Below are positions 57,049 through 64,000 of a stretch of 64,000 nt of DNA, one piece after another (within the stretch, counting starts at the first letter, position 1; every line of letters begins with the position of its first letter). The position numbers were made by a program, and so were the translations under genes. The stretch comes from Sphingomonas sp. NBWT7. GTDB lineage: Bacteria; Pseudomonadota; Alphaproteobacteria; Sphingomonadales; Sphingomonadaceae. The notes under the pieces were generated by a model. That model saw only the letters and a program-made list of their open reading frames with translations. It was not told where the DNA came from and ran no database searches. The stretch is from positions 953,501 through 1,017,500 of the forward strand of contig NZ_CP043639.1 of assembly GCF_014217605.1 (NCBI RefSeq), read 5' to 3'.

Positions 57049-57710
57049 GCGCAATAGCCATGGCTGCGGCCGCCACGCTGCGCCGTCTACGCGCTGACCG
57101 CCGCGGTCTGGCGCTGCTCGAATTCGCCTTCACGCTGCCGCTGGTGCTGACGTTGCTGCTCTATGGCCTCGAGATCGCGAACTACGGCCTCGCCTCGCTG
57201 CGGGTGCACCAGATCGCCGCCACCGCCGCCGACAACGCCGCGCGTGTCCGCGATTCGATCAACGAGGCCGACGTCAACGAAGTGCTGATCGGCGGCAAGA
57301 TCGTCGGCGAGCGCATGGATTTCGCCAGTCGTGGCCGCATCATTCTCAGCGACGTTATGCCGAACGGTCAGACGGGCACCAACGCCGGTCAGAAGATCCT
57401 GTGGCAGCGTTGCACCGGCGCGCTCAACACGCCCGAATCGCAGCCCAAATACGGTGCCGAGGGCAAGGGCGCGACCGACGGCACGCTACAGGCGATGGGC
57501 GCCGCCGGCCGCCAGATCGCGGCGAGTCCGAATTCGGCGATGATCTTCGCCGAGGTGACCTATCGCTACAAGCCGGTGGTCTCATCCACGCTGCTCGGCA
57601 CGCCGATCCTGCGCTCCGAAGCGTCGTTCACCGTTCGCGAACGCAACGCGGAGACGCTGAAAGCCGCGACCGGTGCAACGGCGAGCGTCTGCGCGAACTA
57701 TACAGCCTAA
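57045..57710 (+). CDS. TadE/TadG-like pilus assembly protein
   Basis: A 221-residue protein with the TadE helix LRADRRGLALLEFAFTLPLVL at the N-terminus. The remainder is extracytoplasmic, with two cysteines (QRCTG and the C-terminal SVCANYTA). GTG at 57045 overlaps the preceding stop as GTGA; ATG 57060 is an alternative. With the two upstream genes it makes a minor-pilin operon, though no cpaA-F or flp genes are within the window. Confidence 0.85.
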   Translation: MSAIAMAAAATLRRLRADRRGLALLEFAFTLPLVLTLLLYGLEIANYGLASLRVHQIAATAADNAARVRDSINEADVNEVLIGGKIVGERMDFASRGRIILSDVMPNGQTGTNAGQKILWQRCTGALNTPESQPKYGAEGKGATDGTLQAMGAAGRQIAASPNSAMIFAEVTYRYKPVVSSTLLGTPILRSEASFTVRERNAETLKAATGATASVCANYTA

Positions 57711-57719
57711 TTCGCGCAG
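57689..57719. terminator. Hairpin spanning the stop of the last tad-like gene
   Basis: CTGCGCGAA at 57689-57697 pairs with TTCGCGCAG at 57711-57719 around a 13-nt loop holding the TAA stop. It sits between convergent genes (pdhB stops at 57734), so it may work in both directions. Confidence 0.55.
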
Positions 57720-57733
57720 ATGTCTCGGCTATC

Positions 57734-59170
57734 TCACCCGCGATACGTTACGTTCTTCACCGCCTCGACGATGCGGTCGGACGAGATCAGCGCCAGCTTC
57801 TCTAGGTTCGCCGCATAGGGTAGCGGCACGTCCTCGTTGCAGACGCGGATCACCGGCGCGTCGAGATCGTCGAACCCTTCCTCCATGCAGATCGCCACGA
57901 TCTCGCTCGCGATCGAGCAGGTCGGCCAGCCTTCCTCGGCGACGACCAATCGGTTGGTCTTGGCGAGGCTTTTCAGCACCGTCTGCTTGTCGAGCGGGCG
58001 CAGCGTGCGCAGGTCGATCACTTCCGCCTCGACGCCTTCCTCGGCGAGCTTGTCCGCCGCCTCGAGCGCCAACCCCACGCCGATCGAGTAGCTGACGATC
58101 GTCACGTCGCGGCCTTCGCGCATCACCCGCGCCTTGCCGATCGGCAGCACCCAGTCGTCGAGCTTGGGCACGTCGAACGAGCGGCCATAGAGCAGCTCGT
58201 TCTCGAGGAACACGACCGGGTCCTCGGTGCGGATTGCCGCCTTCAGCAACCCCTTGGCATCCGCCGCATCGTACGGCGCGATCACGATCAGCCCGGGAAC
58301 GCTTGCGTACCAGGGACCATAGTTCTGCGAGTGTTGCGCGCCGACGCGGCTCGCGGCGCCATTGGGGCCGCGGAACACCATCGGGCAGCGCATCTGTCCG
58401 CCGGACATGTAGTTCGTCTTGGCAGCCGAATTGACGATATGATCGATCGCCTGCATCGCGAAGTTGAACGTCATGAACTCGACGATCGGGCGGAGCCCGC
58501 CCATCGCGGCGCCCGTGCCGACGCCGGCGAAGCCGTATTCGGTGATCGGCGTGTCGATCACGCGCTGTTCGCCGAACTCGTCCAGCAAACCCTGCGTTAC
58601 CTTGTACGCGCCCTGATATTGCGCGACTTCCTCGCCCATCACGAACACGCGGTCGTCGGCGCGCATCTCCTCCGCCATCGCGTCGCGCAGCGCCTCGCGG
58701 ACGGTCATCTTGACCATCTCGGTGCCTTCCGGGATCGCCGGATCGGCGACCTCGGCATCGTGCTTCGCCGCCTCGAACATCTGGCGCGCGCCGGTCTCGA
58801 CCTTCTCCTGCGCGGGATGCGCGGAATCCTCGACCTTGTCGTCCTTCTTCGCGTCGGCCTTGGCCTTCGCGTCGGGCGCGTCGTCCTTGGTCTCTTGCGG
58901 CGCGGTGTCGGCATTGCCCGCATCCTCGCCCTCGCCGTTCAGCTGCATGATGACGGTGCCGACCTTCACGTTGTCGGTACCCTCGGCGACGAGAATCTTG
59001 CCAACGGTCCCCTCGTCGACCGCCTCGAACTCCATCGTTGCCTTGTCGGTCTCGATCTCGGCCATGATGTCGCCCGACTTCACCGTGTCGCCTTCCTTGA
59101 CGAGCCACTTGGCGAGCGTGCCCTCTTCCATCGTCGGCGACAGCGCCGGCATCTTGATGTCGATCGCCAT
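57734..59170 (-). CDS. pdhB: Pyruvate dehydrogenase E1 beta subunit with N-terminal lipoyl domain
   Basis: A 478-residue E1-beta. Residues 1-80 are a lipoyl domain with lipoyl-lysine in [10 protein letters not shown], then a Lys/Asp/Ala-rich linker to about residue 145, then the transketolase-like E1-beta fold ([47 protein letters not shown]). The lipoyl-E1-beta fusion is normal in alphaproteobacteria. The gene begins 1 nt after pdhA and is co-transcribed. Confidence 0.95.
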   Translation of the reverse strand: MAIDIKMPALSPTMEEGTLAKWLVKEGDTVKSGDIMAEIETDKATMEFEAVDEGTVGKILVAEGTDNVKVGTVIMQLNGEGEDAGNADTAPQETKDDAPDAKAKADAKKDDKVEDSAHPAQEKVETGARQMFEAAKHDAEVADPAIPEGTEMVKMTVREALRDAMAEEMRADDRVFVMGEEVAQYQGAYKVTQGLLDEFGEQRVIDTPITEYGFAGVGTGAAMGGLRPIVEFMTFNFAMQAIDHIVNSAAKTNYMSGGQMRCPMVFRGPNGAASRVGAQHSQNYGPWYASVPGLIVIAPYDAADAKGLLKAAIRTEDPVVFLENELLYGRSFDVPKLDDWVLPIGKARVMREGRDVTIVSYSIGVGLALEAADKLAEEGVEAEVIDLRTLRPLDKQTVLKSLAKTNRLVVAEEGWPTCSIASEIVAICMEEGFDDLDAPVIRVCNEDVPLPYAANLEKLALISSDRIVEAVKNVTYRG

Positions 59171-59171
59171 C

Positions 59172-60215
59172 TCAGTACGTCTCCACCAGCACGTCGGTAT
59201 ACAGCTCCTGCGGTTCGGGTTCGGGCGTGCTTTCGGCGAAATCGGCCGCCTCGCCCACGGTCTTGCGGATCTCCGCCTCGAGCTTCTTGAGCTCGTCCTC
59301 CTTCACGCCTTCCGCCTCGAGCAGCTTCTTGACGTGCTCGATCGGATCGGACTTGTCGCGCACCGCCTGCACTTCCTCGCGGCTGCGATACTTGGCAGGG
59401 TCGGACATCGAGTGGCCGCGGTAGCGATAGGTCTTCATCTCGAGGATGATCGGCCCCTTGCCCGCGCGCACCCAGGCGAGCGCCTCCTCGGCTGCGCCGC
59501 GCGCCGCCAGCACGTCCATCCCGTCGACCTGGATGCCGGGGATGCGGAAACTCTCGCCGCGGCGGTACAATTGGTCCTCGGCCGACGCGCGGTTCACGCT
59601 GGTGCCCATCGCATATTGGTTATTCTCGATGACGAAGATCACCGGCAGCTTCCACAGCTCCGCCATGTTGAAGCTCTCGTACACCTGGCCCTGGTTCGCG
59701 GCACCGTCGCCGAAATAGGCGAGGCACACGCCGCCGTCACCGCGATACTTATGCGCGAACCCAAGCCCGGTGCCGAGCGACACCTGTGCCCCAACGATGC
59801 CGTGCCCACCGTAGAACTTATGCTCGACGCTGAACATGTGCATCGAGCCGCCCTTGCCCTTCGAGATGCCTGCCTGCCGCCCGGTCAGCTCGGCCATCAC
59901 GTCCTTGGGCGGGATCCCGCACAGCAGCATATGGCCGTGATCGCGATAGCCGGTGATCACGCTGTCCTTGTCCGACAGCGCAGATTGCAGCCCGACCGCC
60001 ACCGCCTCCTGCCCGATGTACAGGTGGCAAAAGCCGCCGATCAGGCCGAGCCCGTAGAGCTGCCCCGCCTTTTCCTCGAAGCGGCGGATCAGCAGCATGT
60101 CCTTGTAGAATTGTATCAGCTCGTCGCGCGATGCCTTGTACGGCTGCGGCTCGTTGGGCCGCTCGCGATTGGTGATGGCTGGTTCGGCGCTCTTCGCGCT
60201 TGGCGTTTTTGCCAC
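59172..60215 (-). CDS. pdhA: Pyruvate dehydrogenase E1 alpha subunit
   Basis: A 347-residue TPP-dependent subunit: [13 protein letters not shown], the TPP motif [20 protein letters not shown]...IENN, and the phosphorylation-loop-type [18 protein letters not shown] at 60215 is chosen because CGAGGT lies about 9 nt upstream and the sequence before it has no family similarity. The E2 and E3 genes are not in the window. Confidence 0.95.
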   Translation of the reverse strand: MAKTPSAKSAEPAITNRERPNEPQPYKASRDELIQFYKDMLLIRRFEEKAGQLYGLGLIGGFCHLYIGQEAVAVGLQSALSDKDSVITGYRDHGHMLLCGIPPKDVMAELTGRQAGISKGKGGSMHMFSVEHKFYGGHGIVGAQVSLGTGLGFAHKYRGDGGVCLAYFGDGAANQGQVYESFNMAELWKLPVIFVIENNQYAMGTSVNRASAEDQLYRRGESFRIPGIQVDGMDVLAARGAAEEALAWVRAGKGPIILEMKTYRYRGHSMSDPAKYRSREEVQAVRDKSDPIEHVKKLLEAEGVKEDELKKLEAEIRKTVGEAADFAESTPEPEPQELYTDVLVETY

Positions 60216-60359
60216 GGGGTTGGACCTCGCAGGTTCCTGGGGGGAGAGGGATGCGGCGCGTATAGGCGCGAACCCGCGAAACGTGCAATTGCCAGGCACG
60301 GCGCAAGCACGCGCGGCGTTTCTTGTGCCCCGCCGGTCCGCACTCTAAGCCCGACCGCG

Positions 60360-61649
60360 ATGTCCACCGTACACCCGCTTCGGATCGCCAATTATCGAAG
60401 CTACTGGCTGGCGCGGCTCGCCAGTACGATCGCCCAGTCGGCGCTCGCGATCGTGCTCGGCTGGCAGGTATACAGTATCGCGCGCGAGACGATGGACATT
60501 CGCGACGCGGCGTTCCTGCTCGGCATGATCGGCCTCGCGCAGTTCGTGCCGCTGTTCGTCCTGACGCCGATCGTCGGGCTGATCGCGGATTCGATCGATC
60601 GCCGCTGGATCGTACGTAGCACGACGACGCTGCTCGCGCTCACCACCGGCATGCTCGGCTTCGCGACGTGGGAGGGGTGGCTAGGCCTGCCCGTCCTGTT
60701 CGGCGCCGCAGTGTTCGTCGGCGTGGCACGCGCCTTCGCCGGCCCCGCCTATTCGGCGCTCGCCCCCAATCTCGTCCCGCGCGAGAGCCTGCCGACGGCG
60801 ATCGCGCTGGGATCGATCGCGATGCAGGTCGGCTTCATCGCCGGGCCCAGCGTCGGGGGGCTGCTGTTCGCGATCGGCCCGATCGTCGCTTACGCCGGCA
60901 TGTCGGCGATGTTCCTCGTCGCGCTGCTGCTCCTCCTCACGATCCGGCGCGTGCCCCAACCGGCCGCGCAGAAGGATCGCCGCCCGCTCGCGCGGATCGT
61001 CGACGGCTTCGCCTATGTGAAGCGCAACCGGCTGGTGCAGGCGGCGATCACGCTCGATCTGTTCGCCGTGCTGCTCGCCGGCGCAACCGCGCTGTTGCCG
61101 ATCTACGCGCGCGATATCCTGCACGTCGGCGCGACCGGCCTCGGCTTCCTCGCCGCGGGCATGGGGATCGGCGCGTCGTTGACCGGCATCTACCTTTCCT
61201 TCCGCCCGATGACGACGGACGTCGGGCGCAAGATGCTGATCTCGGTCGTCGTGTTCGGCCTCGCCATCATCACATTCGGCATCTCAAAGATCTTTGCACT
61301 CAGCCTCGTGGCGCTGATCGTCGCGGGCGGGGCGGACATGGTGTCGATGTACGTCCGCGGCTCGCTGATTCAGCTGCACACGCCCGACGAGATGCGCGGC
61401 CGCGTCAGCGCGGTCAGCCAGCTCACCATTTCGGCGTCGAACGAGCTGGGTGAGGCGGAGAGCGGGCTGATGGCTTCGCTACTCGGCCCGGTCGCCGCGG
61501 TGGTCGTCGGCGGGGTGGGTGCGATCGCGGTAACCTTGCTGTGGGCGCGGCTCTTTCCGGAACTCAAGAACGCGCGGACCTTTGATCCCCCAGAACAACC
61601 CCTGGCGGTCATCCCGCCCGAAACACAGCACGGAGTGAGCCAGCCATGA
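60360..61649 (+). CDS. MFS transporter (EntS/MFS_3 type)
   Basis: A 429-residue 12-helix protein. [22 protein letters not shown] is the MFS_3 N-terminus, with loops SIDRRWIVR and [10 protein letters not shown] characteristic of EntS-like exporters. No Shine-Dalgarno is evident before ATG 60360. It overlaps cysK by ATGA, which suggests export of a cysteine-related or sulfur metabolite; that is inference. It diverges from pdhA across 144 nt. Confidence 0.88.
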   Translation: MSTVHPLRIANYRSYWLARLASTIAQSALAIVLGWQVYSIARETMDIRDAAFLLGMIGLAQFVPLFVLTPIVGLIADSIDRRWIVRSTTTLLALTTGMLGFATWEGWLGLPVLFGAAVFVGVARAFAGPAYSALAPNLVPRESLPTAIALGSIAMQVGFIAGPSVGGLLFAIGPIVAYAGMSAMFLVALLLLLTIRRVPQPAAQKDRRPLARIVDGFAYVKRNRLVQAAITLDLFAVLLAGATALLPIYARDILHVGATGLGFLAAGMGIGASLTGIYLSFRPMTTDVGRKMLISVVVFGLAIITFGISKIFALSLVALIVAGGADMVSMYVRGSLIQLHTPDEMRGRVSAVSQLTISASNELGEAESGLMASLLGPVAAVVVGGVGAIAVTLLWARLFPELKNARTFDPPEQPLAVIPPETQHGVSQP

Positions 61650-62566
61650 AGGCGAACACGATCCTCGACACGATCGGCAACACGCCGCACGTCCGCATTC
61701 AGCGCCTGTTTCCGGGATCGGAGGTGTGGATCAAGTCCGAACGATCGAACCCCGGCGGTTCGATCAAGGATCGGATCGCGCTCGCGATGATCGAGGCGGC
61801 CGAGGCGTCGGGCGATCTCACGCCCGGGGGCACGATCATCGAGCCGACCAGCGGCAACACCGGCATCGGCCTCGCGATGGTGGCAGCGGTGAAGGGCTAC
61901 AAGCTCGTCCTCGTCATGCCCGAAAGCATGTCGCTCGAGCGGCGCCGGCTGATGCTCGCCTATGGCGCGACCTTCGATCTTACCCCGCGCGAAAAGGGCA
62001 TGAAGGGCGCGATCGAGCGCGCGCTCGAGCTCGTGTCGAGCACGCCCAACGCCTGGATGCCGCAGCAGTTCGAGAATGCGGCGAACATCGAGGTGCACGT
62101 GCGGACGACGTCGCAGGAGATCCTGAACGACTTCCGCGATGCGCCGATAGACGTGCTGATCACCGGCGTCGGCACCGGCGGCCACATCACTGGCGTCGCC
62201 GAGACGCTGAAGAAGGAGTGGCCAAACCTCAAGGTCTTCGCCGTCGAGCCCGCCGCCTCGCCCGTCATCGGCGGCGGCCAGCCCGGTCCGCACCCGATCC
62301 AGGGCATTGGTGCGGGCTTCATTCCGGCCAATCTTCACACCCAGGCGCTCGACGGCGTGATCGAGGTCGATGCCGCCGTCGCGAAGGACATGGCACGCCG
62401 CGCTGCGACGCAGGAGGGCATGCTCGTCGGCATCTCGTCGGGCGCGACGCTCGCCGCGATCCTTCAGAAGCTGCCCGACCTGCCCGACGACGTTCGCGTG
62501 CTCGGCTTCAACTACGACACGGGCGAGCGTTACCTGTCGGTGCCGGATTTCCTGCCCGAGGCCTGA
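61646..62566 (+). CDS. cysK: Cysteine synthase A
   Basis: PLP-dependent O-acetylserine sulfhydrylase of 306 residues. The PLP lysine is in NPGGSIKDR, the substrate loop reads [11 protein letters not shown], and the PLP phosphate loop is [10 protein letters not shown]. It makes cysteine from O-acetylserine and sulfide in the cytoplasm. Coupled to the MFS gene by ATGA. Confidence 0.96.
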   Translation: MKANTILDTIGNTPHVRIQRLFPGSEVWIKSERSNPGGSIKDRIALAMIEAAEASGDLTPGGTIIEPTSGNTGIGLAMVAAVKGYKLVLVMPESMSLERRRLMLAYGATFDLTPREKGMKGAIERALELVSSTPNAWMPQQFENAANIEVHVRTTSQEILNDFRDAPIDVLITGVGTGGHITGVAETLKKEWPNLKVFAVEPAASPVIGGGQPGPHPIQGIGAGFIPANLHTQALDGVIEVDAAVAKDMARRAATQEGMLVGISSGATLAAILQKLPDLPDDVRVLGFNYDTGERYLSVPDFLPEA

Positions 62567-62579
62567 CGCCTGACTGCCA

Positions 62580-62618
62580 CATCCGCGTCCCGTTCTGATA
62601 ACCGGCGGGACGCGGATG
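62580..62618 (+). terminator. 13-bp hairpin after cysK
   Basis: CATCCGCGTCCCG at 62580-62592 pairs perfectly with CGGGACGCGGATG at 62606-62618 around a 13-nt loop, 13 nt after the cysK stop. No U-run. Confidence 0.7.
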
Positions 62619-62670
62619 GCGCGGCGGCAGCTATTCGCCGTCGCGCGCTTTTGCGCTAAGCGCCCGCGCC

Positions 62671-63906
62671 GTGTCTTCCCTGCGTCCGCTTCACCTCGTC
62701 CTCGGCGTCATCGCACTCGTCGCCATGCTGCTCCCGCTCGTCGTCGTTCGGCTCGTCCCGGCCGTCCCGCCGCCGCCCGCAATCGCCGCCGCGCTGCCCA
62801 AGCGGCAGGTGATCCCCGCCAAGCAGCTTCCACCGGTCGAGCCGGTCGAATATGCCGCGATCGCGCCCGATGATGCGCGCTCGATCAACGCCAAGGTGCC
62901 CTTCGTGGCGGGCCCCGTCCCGCCCGCGCGCCCGTTCCGCTTCGTCGGCACTGCTGACGACTTCACCCGCGCGACCGATTGCCTCGCCGCTGCGGTTTAT
63001 TACGAGGCGGGCGACGACGCGATCGGGGAACGCGCCGTCGCGCAGGTCGTCCTCAACCGCCTGCGCCATCCCGCCTTTCCGAAGACGGTGTGCGGTGTCG
63101 TTTTCCAGGGATCGGAACGCAGCACCGGCTGCCAGTTCACTTTCACCTGCGACGGCGCGCTTGCGCGCACGCCCTCGCCCGCCGCCTGGACCCGCGCGCG
63201 CGAGATCGCGACCAGAGCGCTGCGCGGCGACGTCTACAAGCCGGTCGGCTGGGCGACGCATTATCACACCGACTGGGTCGTGCCGTACTGGAGCTCCAGC
63301 CTCGACAAGATCGCTGCGGTCGACACGCATTTGTTCTTCCGCTGGACAGGCTGGTGGGGCACCGGCGGCGCGTTCAACCGCAACCAGCTGCCCGGCGAGG
63401 GATCTGTCGCCAAGCTCGCCGCATTGTCGGAGGCGCATCGCACCGGCGCGGTGCTCGCTGATGCCGATGCCGCGATCGTCGAGGCGACGCCGTTCTTCGG
63501 CCGCACGCCGATGCCGCTCGCCAGCGATCAGAACACGTTTCTGACGATGCTCAACCCCGCGCAGGCGGATACGTTCGCCAGCATGGCGCAGGCATCGTGC
63601 GGGGAACGCGCGAAGTGCAAATTCATGGGCTGGACCGAGCCCGACGCGATGGCGTTCACGATGCCGCTGTCGCCCGACCAGATGAACGCGATGTCGTTCA
63701 GCTATATCCGCGACCGGGCGAGCGGGCTCGAGCGGACGCTATGGAACTGTGTCGAGTTCAAGAAGCGCACACCCTGCATGAAGCGCTTCATGATCCGCGC
63801 GATGCCCGTCGCCGAACCCGCCGCGGGCCCCGCCGAGCTAGAAGGCGTGCGCCGCAAGACGGTGGTGGCGGAGCCGCCCGAGGGCAACTCCGCCAGCCCC
63901 GAATAA
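62671..63906 (+). CDS. Cell-wall hydrolase, SleB type
   Basis: A 411-residue protein with an N-terminal membrane helix (about residues 8-30), a proline-rich stretch, then a SleB/Hydrolase_2 domain: CLAAAVYYEAGDDAIGERAVAQV with the catalytic Glu, NRLRHPAFPKTVCGVVFQGSE and ATHYHTDWVVPYW. It likely cleaves peptidoglycan in the periplasm. The domain is followed by a C-terminal tail of about 160 residues with four cysteines. GTG at 62671 is the start. Confidence 0.9.
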   Translation: MSSLRPLHLVLGVIALVAMLLPLVVVRLVPAVPPPPAIAAALPKRQVIPAKQLPPVEPVEYAAIAPDDARSINAKVPFVAGPVPPARPFRFVGTADDFTRATDCLAAAVYYEAGDDAIGERAVAQVVLNRLRHPAFPKTVCGVVFQGSERSTGCQFTFTCDGALARTPSPAAWTRAREIATRALRGDVYKPVGWATHYHTDWVVPYWSSSLDKIAAVDTHLFFRWTGWWGTGGAFNRNQLPGEGSVAKLAALSEAHRTGAVLADADAAIVEATPFFGRTPMPLASDQNTFLTMLNPAQADTFASMAQASCGERAKCKFMGWTEPDAMAFTMPLSPDQMNAMSFSYIRDRASGLERTLWNCVEFKKRTPCMKRFMIRAMPVAEPAAGPAELEGVRRKTVVAEPPEGNSASPE

Positions 63907-63953
63907 CCTCACGCCCTGCCCCGCCGGTCCGCCGGCGGAGCAGCGCACATTCG

Positions 63954-64000
63954 TCAGGCGGCGCGGAACATCGCCACCGGCAGCGCCATCACCGCGTCGG
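63954..64000 (-). CDS. Partial C-terminus of a gene running off the right edge
   Basis: On the minus strand the last 14 codons before a TGA at 63956-63954 read DAVMALPVAMFRAA, coding-like and Ala-rich, continuing past the window. Too short to name. A GC hairpin (CCGCCGG/CCGGCGG) lies between this stop and the hydrolase stop. Confidence 0.3.
   Translation of the reverse strand, partial: DAVMALPVAMFRAA

Overview
The window is a dense, high-GC chromosomal segment that looks alphaproteobacterial and most like Sphingomonas or a close relative. The signs are a PdhB with an N-terminal lipoyl domain, a DksA with a degraded zinc finger, a PEP-CTERM-like surface protein, short TadE/TadG-type genes, a homogentisate pathway, and many CoA-dependent catabolic genes in short ATGA-coupled operons. 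Species assignment is inference. No rRNA, CRISPR array, insertion sequence or prophage was seen; one tRNA (Leu, CAA) is present.

Layout. 1-5.7 kb: capsule export and CMP-Kdo supply (KpsT-like ATPase, Wza/KpsD-like lipoprotein, KdsD, a divergent KdsB, a histidine-phosphatase-like protein, KdsA and a 97-residue phospholipase-A2-like protein). 5.7-14.4 kb: membrane hydrolase, cytochrome P450, DNA polymerase IV, a membrane-anchored SET-domain protein, then a CHASE4-type histidine kinase with a receiver-GGDEF-EAL protein. 14.4-20.9 kb: fructokinase and a MarR regulator facing tyrosine catabolism (hppD, hmgA), with a palindromic candidate operator between them; a Rieske protein, hydrolase, FrnE-like protein and GST follow. 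20.9-37.7 kb: single-chain acyl-CoA carboxylase, dicarboxylate and MHS transporters, an orphan IorA-like ferredoxin, two class III CoA-transferase family proteins with glutaryl-CoA dehydrogenase, a DUF6285/phosphotransferase/acyl-CoA dehydrogenase set, nitronate monooxygenase, and a bacteriophytochrome tail-to-tail with its heme oxygenase. 37.7-50.8 kb: tRNA-Leu, PilZ, DksA, PEP-CTERM-like protein, host-attachment-family protein, and housekeeping genes (serS, nlpD-like, tyrS, recG, sdhE, mfd). 50.8-52.1 kb: an AT-rich islet with one unknown gene. 52.2-64 kb: trmFO, EF-hand protein, squalene/phytoene-synthase-like protein, a TadG/TadE/TadE operon, pdhB/pdhA, an MFS exporter with cysK, and a SleB-type cell-wall hydrolase.

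Points most worth following: the Kdo module has no KdsC but carries a histidine-phosphatase-fold gene in that position, with an unusual KdsB and a PLA2-like protein beside it; a SET domain is fused to a multi-span membrane domain; the core of the tadG-like gene is a sharply AT-richer mosaic block; several genes lack a usual start codon at the expected place (ATC or CTG instead); and four convergent gene pairs share overlapping stop codons (CTAG or CTAA), leaving no room for terminators.
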